Source: Bacteroidia bacterium (lineage in GTDB: Bacteria; Bacteroidota; Bacteroidia; AKYH767-A; OLB10). From it: 64,000 nucleotides of DNA. Location: contig JAEUTI010000001.1 of assembly GCA_016788065.1 (NCBI GenBank), positions 62,001 to 126,000 on the forward strand, in the 5' to 3' direction. Shown one piece after another: positions 43,052 to 53,800 of this stretch (position 1 is the stretch's first letter; each line of letters starts with the position of its first letter). Below the pieces are notes generated by a model. That model saw only the letters and a program-made list of their open reading frames with translations. It did not search any database and was not told the DNA's origin. Both the position numbers and the translations under genes were made by a program.

Positions 43052-44893
43052 TTACTGCACGGAAGTTTTCTCAAATTTAACAAAAACATCAGCATTCATG
43101 GCATTAATTTTTTGCTGTCCATTGATTTGCTTTCCGGAAATTGATTTCACCACCAGTTTTATCCTGACATCCGGCAACGATGCATTTAATGTCATGTCAG
43201 TCACCGGATAAGTGGAATTAGCCGACCGTTTTGACTCCATACGGTTTACGAAATCGACCATGCTTATTTGAGCCGAATCATTCAAATGAGTGATGGTAAT
43301 TTGCTGGCTTTTGGTGATATAAACTAACTTTACGGAATCCTCACCAAAACTGAAATCACGGACCTGTTCCTTCACATCTGTATCATAAATATAAAAATCC
43401 ACATTTCTGAATGCATCGTAACCGGCTACCGGAATCACGGCATTGTCATGCAGATTTCCATAAAAATATTTTTCAGAATCATTGTTCAGCATATATGTAT
43501 TCATCCATTCCAAACCTATCAGCTTGATCATCCTGTCATCCTCCGAAACAAAAGCCCCAACAGTATCCGGTTTCATCACCGAATCAAGTGACTGAACAAA
43601 GTAAGGTTGAAATTCTTTGTAGCCATGATATTCATTGATATAATCAATAGTCTCACAAATTTGAACATTATCTGTTTTCGGAATGGTGTCGGTAGCTTTA
43701 ACAACCAGGCCATTTTCAATCAGCTTATTCTTTTCAAGTAGTGTTTCGAATCGGTTTAACTGACTTTGTTTACTGATGCTAAATGCACTCCATGGTCCAT
43801 GTACAGAAAAAATAGCCAAAACAAATAATGAAAAGGGAATTACTTTAACTGATTTCGATTTGCTGATTAAAAAATAGGTTGCCATGCCAGCCAGCCAGCA
43901 GGCTAAAATCAACACATAATATCTGGGTTCCGTGAATCCATACTCGTTAATTCTTATACGAATGGATGCAAACAACAATATCACCAGAGGAAAAATAGCA
44001 AAATAAAAACTCTTCGAATAAAAACCGATCCATTTATTTCCCTCATCATTACGAATCGGCCATATCAACAGCAACGCCAGAATACCGGCAACTGCAAAAC
44101 ACATCACCAACCAGGAAACCCATCCCTCCGGCCACACTCCGGTAATAATAATTTTTCCCATGTAAACATACAGGATCACCATGTAAAGTGTTATGAGTGG
44201 CAACAGCACAAACTGCGTGAAAACTTTTAATCCTTTAGGATAAGTAGTTTCCATTTGCAACTGCTCCAGTTGCTTCGGAACACCAGACAGGAAAAACCAG
44301 GTATTAAAAATCCCCATCATGGTGAAAATTATTTTCGCATAATATTCACCTTTCACTTCAATTTCAAAAAGCTGATCTACGGCCAGCAAAGCAATACATA
44401 ATCCAACGGCCAATACACCGGTGTAAAGAACAGATGTCAGAATACGAAGAAATAATGATTTATTATATTGCCAAAATCCTTCAGGTTCATTTATACCTGC
44501 AAATGGCAGAAAAGCAACCAGCAAATGTCCTGCAAAAACATAAATGGCATACCTGAAAATTTCATAAATGGTAAATGTATCAGGTAAGGTTATGTAATAC
44601 AAGAAAAGTATAGCGGCCCACAGTAATTGTATGGCCCATCGGACTACATCACTATGTTTTCTTCTTTCCGAAAACAAGGTAAATGCAGTCAAGACAGTAA
44701 GTCCAAGAGCACAAACCATAAGCAACTGGCCCATTTGCATGGCTTGCAGATCTTTGTTTTCATTCGACAGGTCTATCAGCTCCCAGACAGCATAAGTTCC
44801 AGCCACAGCGCACGCTAATACCAGTGGAAAACGAACTAGAGTTGCACCAGCTTCTTTAATAAGCTGTTGCAGGGATGGTAAATTGATTTTCAT
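43052..44893 (-). CDS. DUF4153 polytopic membrane protein
   Basis: The 613-residue protein has about ten hydrophobic helices in residues 15-375 (for example FPLVLACAVAGTYAVWELI and FAGHLLVAFLPFAGI), then a soluble C-terminal part of roughly 230 residues that is beta-rich and ends VKFEKTSVQ. The membrane part matches DUF4153, a family of unknown function. The extra C-terminal domain may be periplasmic or cytosolic. It is the first gene of the set leading to the VWA and AAA+ genes. Function unknown. Confidence 0.82.
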   Translation of the reverse strand: MKINLPSLQQLIKEAGATLVRFPLVLACAVAGTYAVWELIDLSNENKDLQAMQMGQLLMVCALGLTVLTAFTLFSERRKHSDVVRWAIQLLWAAILFLYYITLPDTFTIYEIFRYAIYVFAGHLLVAFLPFAGINEPEGFWQYNKSLFLRILTSVLYTGVLAVGLCIALLAVDQLFEIEVKGEYYAKIIFTMMGIFNTWFFLSGVPKQLEQLQMETTYPKGLKVFTQFVLLPLITLYMVILYVYMGKIIITGVWPEGWVSWLVMCFAVAGILALLLIWPIRNDEGNKWIGFYSKSFYFAIFPLVILLFASIRIRINEYGFTEPRYYVLILACWLAGMATYFLISKSKSVKVIPFSLFVLAIFSVHGPWSAFSISKQSQLNRFETLLEKNKLIENGLVVKATDTIPKTDNVQICETIDYINEYHGYKEFQPYFVQSLDSVMKPDTVGAFVSEDDRMIKLIGLEWMNTYMLNNDSEKYFYGNLHDNAVIPVAGYDAFRNVDFYIYDTDVKEQVRDFSFGEDSVKLVYITKSQQITITHLNDSAQISMVDFVNRMESKRSANSTYPVTDMTLNASLPDVRIKLVVKSISGKQINGQQKINAMNADVFVKFEKTSVQ

Positions 44894-45032
44894 GTGTTTC
44901 GTTTGGATAAAATTAGATAAATTAACTGAAAATCATTGTCCATGTTGTGAGATTGTTGAAATTATTTTATTCTGAAATGACACCGCTGAAAATCATGACT
45001 ATTTTAGTACTTTAGTCCTAAATTTTAAGAGT

Positions 45033-46175
45033 ATGTACGTTCCAAGTTACTGGGATTACGATCAGCTATTCAAAAATATTGATGTTTGCATTATTGGCAG
45101 TGGCATTGTTGGGTTAAATGCTGCACTGTCGCTAAAAGCCGCCTCCCCTGCACTTCAAATCACTGTGGTAGATTCCGGTTTTCTACCTTATGGTGCCAGT
45201 ACCCGCAATGCCGGTTTTGCCTGTTTTGGATCGATGACTGAATTACTCGATGACCTGCAGCAGGAATCTGCCGATCAGGTGTTTGAACGTGTTAAGCTAA
45301 GGTGGCAGGGATTACAACGGTTGCGCGCAATCATTGGTGATCACGAAATGGAATATGAACCACTGGGAGGCTATGAAGTGTTCACTCCCTCCGATGAAGC
45401 ATCATTTGAATTGTGCAGAAATTCCATGAACGAGTTTAATCTACGAATGGAAGCACTAACCGGCATGAAACAAACCTATACGGTGGCAGATGAAAAAATT
45501 GGATCAATGGGGCTTGGAAACACCAAACACATGATTTGCAATAACGGAGAAGGTCAAATAAATACCGGTCGCATGATGACCTCATTAATCCGCAAAGTAC
45601 GCGCTGCCGGCATAACCATACTTAACGGTCTGCGCATATATGAAATTCAGAGTAACGGCAGTGGCGTGTCACTTGCCTGTGAAGATGGATTTACATTCAC
45701 AGCCAAAAAAGTATTAGTTGCCAACAACGGATTTGCCCGTAAACTATTTCCTGAAATGGATGTGATTCCTGCACGCGCTCAGGTACTGATAACAGAACCT
45801 GTTGAAGGACTAAAATTAAAAGGTAGTTTTCACTATGAAAAAGGGTACTACTATTTCCGTAATGTGGGAAACCGCATATTATTTGGAGGTGGCAGAAACC
45901 TCGATTTTGAAACTGAAAAAACTACTGAATTTGGTCTTACTCCTCTCATCCAAAATACCCTCGACCGGTTGTTACATGAACTGATTGCCCCGGGAATTAA
46001 GCTAACTGTAGCACATCGCTGGAGCGGAATCATGGGACTGGGATCTTCCAAAACCACCATCCTTAAAAAAGTTAATCGCGGTATCTTTTGTGCCTTAAGA
46101 ATGGGTGGCATGGGAGTGGCCATCGGAAGCATGATTGGAGAACAAGCTGCTCAACTAGTTTTGGAATCTGATTGA
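45033..46175 (+). CDS. FAD-dependent oxidoreductase (DAO/glycine oxidase type)
   Basis: The 380-residue protein begins with an FAD-binding motif VCIIGSGIVGLNAALSLK (about residues 17-34), followed by STRNAGFACFGSM, characteristic of D-amino-acid-oxidase-like amine oxidases. A second FAD segment is ILFGGGRNLDFE (about 283-294) and the C-terminal motif is RMGGMGVAIGSMIGE. Members oxidise amines or amino acids with O2 to imino compounds and H2O2. The substrate is not deducible. A downstream gene has its own promoter inside the end of this gene. Confidence 0.85.
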   Translation: MYVPSYWDYDQLFKNIDVCIIGSGIVGLNAALSLKAASPALQITVVDSGFLPYGASTRNAGFACFGSMTELLDDLQQESADQVFERVKLRWQGLQRLRAIIGDHEMEYEPLGGYEVFTPSDEASFELCRNSMNEFNLRMEALTGMKQTYTVADEKIGSMGLGNTKHMICNNGEGQINTGRMMTSLIRKVRAAGITILNGLRIYEIQSNGSGVSLACEDGFTFTAKKVLVANNGFARKLFPEMDVIPARAQVLITEPVEGLKLKGSFHYEKGYYYFRNVGNRILFGGGRNLDFETEKTTEFGLTPLIQNTLDRLLHELIAPGIKLTVAHRWSGIMGLGSSKTTILKKVNRGIFCALRMGGMGVAIGSMIGEQAAQLVLESD

Positions 46176-46189
46176 AAAGTATAAATTTG
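46161..46189 (+). promoter_or_regulatory. Putative promoter of the second DUF4199 gene
   Basis: TTG 46161-46163, 18-nt spacer and TAAATTTG 46182-46189 fit the consensus. The -33 element lies inside the FAD oxidoreductase coding end; the ATG is 22 nt after the box. Confidence 0.6.
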
Positions 46190-46211
46190 CACCAATAAAA
46201 ACTCGCGAACT

Positions 46212-46727
46212 ATGAAACCAAATATTCAATACGGCCTGATTCTCGGAGGCATCCTGATTGCTATTTCCCTCCTGATATATGTTCTGGGACTCGAAAAGAA
46301 TGAAACGGTTACTACTGTTTCCGGTATCATTAATATTGCCGTTCCTGCAATTGTCACCTTCCTGGGAATCCGGGAACTAAGGGATAAATTTCAGCATGGG
46401 TTTATTTCATTCGGACAGGGTTTTTCATGCGGTTTGGTAATTTCTATCATTGGAGGTGCACTTTCTTCCATCTATTCTTTTCTGTATTTCAAAGTGATCA
46501 ATCCCGGAATGCTTGCTTATATCCGTTTGAAACAAGAGCAGGAAATGTTGGACCGTGGCATGTCAGATTCTGATATTGAAAAAATGTCGGGCACTATGGA
46601 TTTCTGGACAAATCCGGCAATGATGTCGGCATTCGCTTTTTTAGGAATGGTGATCTTAGGACTGGTAATTTCATTAATCAGCGCTGCTATTCTCAAAAAA
46701 GAAGATCCTGCGGCAATGATTTCCTGA
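46212..46727 (+). CDS. DUF4199 family membrane protein
   Basis: This 171-residue protein has four predicted helices in the DUF4199 layout: IQYGLILGGILIAISLLIYV, IINIAVPAIVTFLGI followed by RELRDKFQ, CGLVISIIGGALSSIYSFLY, and a C-terminal FAFLGMVILGLVISLISAAI. It parallels the protein at 15956-16492. A promoter lies immediately upstream, so it is probably transcribed separately. Its stop abuts the stop of the convergent aminotransferase gene. Function unknown. Confidence 0.82.
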   Translation: MKPNIQYGLILGGILIAISLLIYVLGLEKNETVTTVSGIINIAVPAIVTFLGIRELRDKFQHGFISFGQGFSCGLVISIIGGALSSIYSFLYFKVINPGMLAYIRLKQEQEMLDRGMSDSDIEKMSGTMDFWTNPAMMSAFAFLGMVILGLVISLISAAILKKEDPAAMIS

Positions 46728-47942
46728 TTATGCGGTAAACGACAAAATCGTTTTACGAATGATAGCAATGCATTCCTGAAGTTGTTCTTCTGTAATTACC
46801 AACGGAGGAGCAAAACGGATAATATCACCGTGGGTAGGCTTAGCTAACAGACCGTTTTCGGCAAGTTTCAGACAAACATCCCAGGCATCTTTACCATTTA
46901 CTGGTTTAATCACTATTGCATTCAGAAGGCCTTTTCCCCGAACCAAAGTAATCATATCAGACTTGATGGACTTCAATTCATTTCGAAGAATTTCACCAAG
47001 ATGCTCCGCATTTGCACTTAGATTTTCATCTTCTACCACTTGCAACGCCGTCATTGCCACAGCACATGCCAAAGGATTCCCACCATAGGTGCTACCATGT
47101 TCACCGGGTTTAATGCATAGCATTACTTCATCATTGGACAGTACTGCCGACACTGGCATGGTTCCACCACTGAGAGCTTTTCCAAGCAACAAAATGTCTG
47201 CTTTCACATCTTCGTGATCGCAGGCAAGCATCTTACCTGTTCTGGCAATTCCTGTCTGAATTTCATCAGCTATGAACAAAACTTTTTTCGATTCACAATA
47301 AGATTTTGCCGTTCGCAAATAACCGGCATCCGGAACAACAACGCCAGCTTCGCCCTGAATAGGCTCCACCAGAAAACCTGCTACATTGGGATCTTCCAAA
47401 GCATGTTTCAGTGCAGGCAAATCGTTATAAGGAATTATTTCAAATCCCGGTAAATAAGGTCCGAAGTTTCGGTTTGAATCGGGATCGGTTGATGCTGAGA
47501 TGGCAGCCATGGTGCGACCGTGAAAATTGCCGGCACAGACAATAATTTTTGCCTGATTCACAGGAATTCCCTTCACTTCATAGGCCCATTTCCGGCAAAG
47601 TTTTAACCCTGTTTCAACCGCTTCAACACCGGTATTCATAGGTAATACCTTGTCGTATCCGAAAAAGGATGTGATAAAGGATGCATATTCACCAAATAAA
47701 TTGTGATGGAATGCCCGTGACGTCAGCGTTAAACGGGATGCCTGATCAACCAGCGACTGAATGATTCTTGGATGACAATGTCCCTGATTTACAGCACTAT
47801 ACGCTGACAAAAAATCGAAATATTGTTTTCCTTCCACATCCCACACCAGTGCTCCTTCCCCTCTTGCCAAAACAACCGGTAAAGGATGGTAATTATGTGC
47901 ACTGTATTTTTCTTCCAGTTCAATTGCAGCCTGGCTGGTCAT
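46728..47942 (-). CDS. rocD: Ornithine aminotransferase (ornithine-oxo-acid transaminase)
   Basis: The enzyme of about 404 residues transfers the delta-amino group of ornithine to 2-oxoglutarate, producing glutamate semialdehyde, using PLP. The N-terminal [19 protein letters not shown] and [17 protein letters not shown] are highly typical of OAT. The PLP-binding Lys is in [10 protein letters not shown]. Starts at ATG 47942 or 47954 both fit the promoter (box TATCTTTG 47980-47973); a longer frame to 48026 runs through the promoter and an upstream terminator and is rejected. The family also includes acetylornithine aminotransferases, but the N-terminus favours OAT. Confidence 0.92.
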   Translation of the reverse strand: MTSQAAIELEEKYSAHNYHPLPVVLARGEGALVWDVEGKQYFDFLSAYSAVNQGHCHPRIIQSLVDQASRLTLTSRAFHHNLFGEYASFITSFFGYDKVLPMNTGVEAVETGLKLCRKWAYEVKGIPVNQAKIIVCAGNFHGRTMAAISASTDPDSNRNFGPYLPGFEIIPYNDLPALKHALEDPNVAGFLVEPIQGEAGVVVPDAGYLRTAKSYCESKKVLFIADEIQTGIARTGKMLACDHEDVKADILLLGKALSGGTMPVSAVLSNDEVMLCIKPGEHGSTYGGNPLACAVAMTALQVVEDENLSANAEHLGEILRNELKSIKSDMITLVRGKGLLNAIVIKPVNGKDAWDVCLKLAENGLLAKPTHGDIIRFAPPLVITEEQLQECIAIIRKTILSFTA

Positions 47943-47972
47943 ATGTGAAATCATAACAAACGAATAATAATA

Positions 47973-48002
47973 CAAAGATACGAATTCATTGAAAGCAAGC
48001 AA
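47973..48002 (-). promoter_or_regulatory. Putative promoter of rocD
   Basis: On the minus strand TTG (48002-48000), 19 nt and TATCTTTG (47980-47973). The -33 TTG lies inside the terminator hairpin of the upstream gene. Confidence 0.62.
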
Positions 48003-48023
48003 AGCCGGAGGTCCGGCTTTGCT
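47998..48023 (-). terminator. Terminator hairpin after the 355-aa T9SS protein gene
   Basis: GCAAAGCCGGA and TCCGGCTTTGC form a perfect 11-bp stem (12 with a flanking A-T pair), loop GG plus the closing bases. A weak T-rich stretch follows on the minus strand. It ends 11 nt after the stop codon. Confidence 0.6.
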
Positions 48024-48033
48024 CAATTTAATG

Positions 48034-49095
48034 TTAATCAGTTACTTTAGAGATTACAAGTTTTCGAAACACACTACCTTCCTTCAGCTTCATTTCTGAC
48101 ACATAAATTCCGGCGGGTAATTCGCTTAATTCCAGTGGCACATCTGATAAGCCCTGAGGTAATTCGATAAATTTACCGGTGCGAAGTAGTTTGCCCTGCA
48201 CATTGTAAACCAGAATTTGCATTCCGGTAGCGCGCGATGCTTCAACAGATACTACAAACTTGCCAGATCCTGGATTTGGAGCAATTTTGACATCCCCCAG
48301 CAACGAATTTTCATCCAGACTACCGCAAACATTAAAATAATAGCAGGAGTCGGCATAGTAAAAACAAAAATTGTTGAAGGCTGCTGCATGCATACAGGAA
48401 TCGAAATAAATCTTCGTTGCGCCATGATCGAAACAGGTTAATTGCTGGTAGAAATCCCTGAAGATTCCATCCTGACAAATCCACATAAACAGTCCACCAA
48501 ACATATTGGCAGAATGCGTATAGATCAGGTGTCCGGGATAACCAACGCCCTCAATCCACTGCAACGAACTTTGAGACCACGCTTGCGAATGATTGGAAAG
48601 ATAAAAACTCCGGCGAGGACCTGCCATAATTGTTACCACTCCAATACTGTCTAAAGTAAAATAACCTGTTTCGAAAATTCCTTGTTGCAAAAAATCCAGA
48701 TAAATACTGTCTCCCGGCAACATGGAAAAGTCATAAATCAACTTTTCCGTTCCAAACTGATTATCTACGAAATAAACTTTTTTCGCAACATTGTCTTCTC
48801 TCAGAAATCCAAAGAAGCAATCGGATGTCGGATTCGTTTGCTCCCGGTTTTCCAGTTGCAAATACGTGTAACCATTAAAGGTTGTGTCGCCTGCCGTACT
48901 CATGTAATTACTGCTCATACTGTTCCACGAAGGATAAGTACAATCAGGTAAATTACTGGAGGCTACCCGAACCGGAATAATTGAAGTGGTATAATACCAA
49001 TTGTTATCCGACGGGTGAAGCATAGACAGATAGGGCTGTGCCCTCGCAGCTAACTGACAAACGACTAATACAAGAATCATGTAGAATTTTTTCAT
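48034..49095 (-). CDS. T9SS type A secreted protein
   Basis: The protein of about 353 residues starts [12 protein letters not shown] (signal peptide, cut near ARAQ); ATG 49101, two codons upstream, is equally possible. The mature region has many Tyr, Ser and Cys residues (for example [14 protein letters not shown]) and no enzyme motif. Its C-terminal 80 residues ([14 protein letters not shown] to KLVISKV) form a type A sorting domain. The family of the central part is unknown to me. It is followed by a hairpin terminator and separated by 257 nt from the next gene. Confidence 0.82.
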   Translation of the reverse strand: MKKFYMILVLVVCQLAARAQPYLSMLHPSDNNWYYTTSIIPVRVASSNLPDCTYPSWNSMSSNYMSTAGDTTFNGYTYLQLENREQTNPTSDCFFGFLREDNVAKKVYFVDNQFGTEKLIYDFSMLPGDSIYLDFLQQGIFETGYFTLDSIGVVTIMAGPRRSFYLSNHSQAWSQSSLQWIEGVGYPGHLIYTHSANMFGGLFMWICQDGIFRDFYQQLTCFDHGATKIYFDSCMHAAAFNNFCFYYADSCYYFNVCGSLDENSLLGDVKIAPNPGSGKFVVSVEASRATGMQILVYNVQGKLLRTGKFIELPQGLSDVPLELSELPAGIYVSEMKLKEGSVFRKLVISKVTD

Positions 49096-49358
49096 AGGCA
49101 TATAAGTTTTTAGTTTACTTAAAAGTAAGAATAAAAAGCTCAGATTTGCAGAAAATAAACTTGAAAGTGTTCAATTCCCTACAAAATTAGTATAATGAGC
49201 CACTAATTTGAATCCAATTTAAAGTATCGTTTTCAATTAAAATGGGGTTAAATTGACAATAATTATTGACAACAGAGGGGATAGATTGTATAAAAATAAG
49301 TTATTTCGAAGAAAAAATAAATATCAAATGATAATTATTATTTATCAATTTGTTTTCT

Positions 49359-50840
49359 TTATTCCTTAACAATCTTTACACTCGCCACGTCTTCTTCCCA
49401 ATTGATTCTGCAATAATAAATCCCGGCAGGTAAATTAGTTATATCCACCTTCTTATATTGACTCCATTGTGCAACCTTTTCACTATAAACCCTTCTTCCC
49501 AAAGCATCAAATATTTCCAGAATGCCAAATTCTTTCTGTGCAATGAATCCTAATGTAAAATATCCATAATTTGGATTGGGAAATACATTGAGCTTTTGGT
49601 TAAAAAATAGTTCAGTAGGTAATGATGTTAACGTATCACACGGACTTCCAGCCAACGCTCCTAAAAAATAATTTGGATGATTGGGTAAACTGTTGAAATT
49701 GTATGCCGGCAGAGGCACCCCGTGCTGTACCAGGTCACAAGCTAGTCCTGCGCTGTCGGGTTGGTTAATTACGTGAAGATGAAGTGTACCGTTGCCTGTG
49801 GAAATATAAATTTTACCATCTGGTGCCAATTGAGCTATGTCAAAATAAGTGCCCAAAGGTGGATTAGGTGAATAAAAACCATCCCAAACGGCAACCGTTG
49901 TTTGAGATGCAGGAATATTCGGTGCAGAAACATCAAATTGATATACATAACGAAGTGACGAAACATATAGAAATTTGGAATTGGATGAAAATGATACACC
50001 AACTCCACTTGAACTGTCATTTATGGCAACATGCACTGGGTTGCTAAGCAACCCAGTGCATCGGTCGAAGCTGAATATGTCAAGATCTTCAATTAAGCCA
50101 TAATAAGCAAACTTTAATCCATCTGGAGAAAATTGAGCCTGACCTGCGTCAGCTGCTCTTACTACTCCAATACTTTGTATGAAAGGGCCAAATAAACCAG
50201 ATGGGGTGAGCAGAAATTTTAAATAAATATTTGTAAATCCCTTGTGACAAATTATCCACCAGTCACGTCCATTTGCATGTTTGCATGCTGTCAGTTTACC
50301 AGCGTTTAATGTGTCATTAAGCAGAATTTGGTTTTTCGTTGTTATCGCTCCCAATCCTCCATTTGCGGTAATATCAATCTCACTGTAATAAAGGTATCGA
50401 GTCAATAGGTTTCCTGGAGGATCATCAACGGTACAATGAAATAAATAATACGAATTGGTATTTCCAGGGTTGGGAACAATTATATTCATTTGGTGCGGAG
50501 GTAGGCCATCTGGATACCAAGAGGTGTAAACGCTTGGGTTTAACCCCGAACCATTCTGCATAGTATCGCCTGTTGCATCGGCAATGTACACACCGTTAGT
50601 GACAAACAATAAATTGCCATTGCTGTCGCAGATGTTGGATACAGCTCTTCTAAATTCCATTTCTCTAGTAAAAGAAGAAATTACTGGCGATCCTGAGATA
50701 AAATTCATATCAATTCCACCGAAAGGTATTGTAGCTTGTGATCCACCATACCCCATAGTCCAAAGATTGTTTATACCCTGGGACAAAACCGTAAAGGGTA
50801 ACACTAGCAGAACAAGGTATATTCTTAAGGTTTTTACCAT
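49359..50840 (-). CDS. T9SS type A secreted protein, last gene of a three-gene set
   Basis: The 493-residue protein has a signal peptide ending VLSQ. The body contains segments such as FSPDGLKFAYYG, SSNSKFLYVSSLRYVYQFDV and LAPDGKIYISTGNG, which look like WD40/PQQ-like beta-propeller strands. The C-terminus (LNVFPNPNYGYFTLG to VKIVKE) is a type A sorting domain. It starts 4 nt after the stop of the 2583-residue beta-helix protein gene, so both are cotranscribed. Function unknown; a secreted scaffold or binding role is inferred. Confidence 0.85.
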   Translation of the reverse strand: MVKTLRIYLVLLVLPFTVLSQGINNLWTMGYGGSQATIPFGGIDMNFISGSPVISSFTREMEFRRAVSNICDSNGNLLFVTNGVYIADATGDTMQNGSGLNPSVYTSWYPDGLPPHQMNIIVPNPGNTNSYYLFHCTVDDPPGNLLTRYLYYSEIDITANGGLGAITTKNQILLNDTLNAGKLTACKHANGRDWWIICHKGFTNIYLKFLLTPSGLFGPFIQSIGVVRAADAGQAQFSPDGLKFAYYGLIEDLDIFSFDRCTGLLSNPVHVAINDSSSGVGVSFSSNSKFLYVSSLRYVYQFDVSAPNIPASQTTVAVWDGFYSPNPPLGTYFDIAQLAPDGKIYISTGNGTLHLHVINQPDSAGLACDLVQHGVPLPAYNFNSLPNHPNYFLGALAGSPCDTLTSLPTELFFNQKLNVFPNPNYGYFTLGFIAQKEFGILEIFDALGRRVYSEKVAQWSQYKKVDITNLPAGIYYCRINWEEDVASVKIVKE

Positions 50841-50844
50841 TTTG

Positions 50845-53800
50845 TTAATGTATAATTACCAGTTTTCCATTCAATTGAAAATCACTGCTCGTATTAACTT
50901 GATAATGGTATACACCGGGAGCTAATTGTTCTGTTGAAAAACTCATTTGAGTAATATCGATTTTCATCTGTTGCTTCAACTGCAACATTCCAACTGAATT
51001 AAACAGCAGAAACTCGGCTGTCGATACTTCCGGCAATTCATAAACTAATGTAACACTATTGTTAGCAGGATTAGGATACAATCTTGCTGTTGGTTTCTTA
51101 GGTATTTGTCTGAGAATGATACCGGCTTGTAAACAGATATTAATATCATCGTAAACAAGTTCATCATTGAGTAACGATAGAATTGCTCTTGCTTTGAAGA
51201 CTGCATTACCTCCGGCAAGGGGGCATTGATCAGCAATTACCTCCAATTGATTAATGGCATCGTCTCCCAATTGAAATTGCTCCTGACCTATAACAGAAAG
51301 AAAAATTTCATTTACTACCTGTTCATTAACTTCAATGGTTTCTGAAGAATAAATAGATTCATTAACAAAACGGATATTGTCAGTTGTAAGCACCAGAGAA
51401 CTATCAGCAATGCTAAATACATTTCGGTTGTAATTCAAAATTGATTCCATATTCTGACGGATGCCTTGAATAGTCAACAAATAAACAGATGGATCCTCTG
51501 CTGATTCCAATGCATGACGGTACAGTTCCATCTGCTCAGCAAGCAATGCCATTTGAACATCAAGTGCATTTCTATTCTGATTCAAATTGTTAATCACCGA
51601 TTGATCCAGTTGCATCATTTCATATTGCTCGCCAGTCAATTGTTCCAATTGTGCAGCAACGGAAACTTCCATCTCATTATAGAAATTCTCGAAAAGAGAA
51701 TTGGCTAACAGAGTAGAATCTGAAAGCAGATTTCTATACAGTTCTCTTTTTAACCGCCATAAAGTTTCAGCAGTGTAGGGTGTATTTTCAATGCTATCTC
51801 GTGCAATGCGTTCGTGAATGACAATATCAATCGGGCAGTCGGGACAAGGTGGAAATTGGTCACAATAATGATGATTATTAACTAAACAATAAAATGTTTC
51901 ATTGGTATAATCAATTCCAGGTTGAAACCAGTTAGGGGGTTCAAATCCTACTGGATTAAGGGAACTGGTAGTAGGTTCAAAACTTAGCCCTGATGGTGGA
52001 TTGGAATTGTCATATGAGTATGGAGAAAATGATGCAATGATTGGATTATCACTAAACGCGCCCCAATTTAGATTCACAGGAGTAACAGGCCACAAATTTC
52101 CTTTCCAATCCTGAGAATTGGTAATTCCCTGATTGTAAAACAAGCCCTTATTATGGTTATTAAATTCATTTCCTTGTAAAACCACATTCAAGCCGGCATC
52201 ACCTACCATTCGTATTCCATTCATGGTTTTGTCAACAACATTGCAGGAAATAATTGGATCACTACCAAGCACATTTGTAATTGCAGATTGATGAACGGAG
52301 GCGTTAAGATTGTTAGACCCATCAACAACATTGCAACTTATTTCGGTTTTGTTACTACCACTCACAATAATTCCATTAATGTTGACAAGATTATCGGTCA
52401 TGAATAAATCATTTTCCGTTACAAAATAATCAGATGTACTTGTCATACTAATACCATTCGCAGCATTGTTTGCGCCGCTATTGTAAAATATGTTGTTATT
52501 GTGAATGCGCGAATCACGGTTTGACCCTTGTCGCTCTAGTGACTGAATAGCACTTACACCACGAAAGGCACCGGAAACAAATTCACCAAAATAAATTTCA
52601 TTATCGCTCACCCAAAGATGGTCGGCATTGTCATTAAACCTAAGATCGATCGCTGTGCTTCGGGATTCAATGTGATTGCCAGTTATATCCATTGTAAGAT
52701 TGCTACCAAAATTTGTTCGGTAGCCAGTAAGCATATTAGTCATATTATTATCCCGTGAATCCACATTCATTCGGTCGGTAAAAATTCCGTACTTGCAATT
52801 ATCAAATGCTGTTTGTCCATTTTTACCAAAACCACGTTGCTTAAGCAAACCACCAAATCTGCCAATAGCATAAATAGCACTGCCATTATAACTGGTATTT
52901 GATACCATGGATTGAGTTAAATTTTGATATACAGGGTCAGGTACAATATCCTCAAAGATACAATTTGTAATTGAAATTGAGGTATTTCTTGAGATAACTC
53001 CATTGCTCATATCATAAAATCTGTTTGGCTGATATTGAGAGCCCAGATTCAAAATGGCATCATGAGATAAAACTCCTGAAAGTGATTTTACCCCGGGAAG
53101 TGTTAGCTGCCCTGCATAATTGGGTCTTATTGTTCCAAATGTTGCAAATTGGCAATTTCTTACATCTGTAGACACAGAATTTAAACCAGTCAAAGCTTGT
53201 GGTATAAATAATCCAACATAATTTCGGTAAAGTTTAGAATTTTCGAGGAAAACAGTTGAGTTATTTTCTTGAAAAACAGCATATTCGGCATCACATATTT
53301 CTGAATCGGCTGCTATTAGTGTTCCTCCGACTAGTGTTCCTCCGTCCTCTACCCTCATTCCTTTCCACATATCGGTACAGGAATAAATTCTGCTGTTTTC
53401 AAGCACTAGCGTTTTGCCTGCCTCCACAACTATCTCAACACCCGGATTTACATAAAATGTGTTATTAGAGTATGAAACATTGTGTTTAATGAAAAAATCT
53501 TCTATAATGTAAATGGTTTCATTAGGATAAAATGTATATGATGTAGACTCATTGTGACCTTGCAAAGTAACCTGATCTGCAAACGAAGCGCAGTCAGATG
53601 CCACCTGTAGCGTGCATTGTGCTGTAAATGGGCCGCCACTTACAAACGGATCCAATAGTAATTCGGCTTTATTGATAGCAATTCCGCCTGGTGGAATTTG
53701 AGTGAAATATCCAGTTAAAATTAATGTAGTACATTGAACGGCAGGCCATGCGATAAAACCGGTGGGCAAAGGGCTGGTAACAACAAAATTAGGCGGAAGA

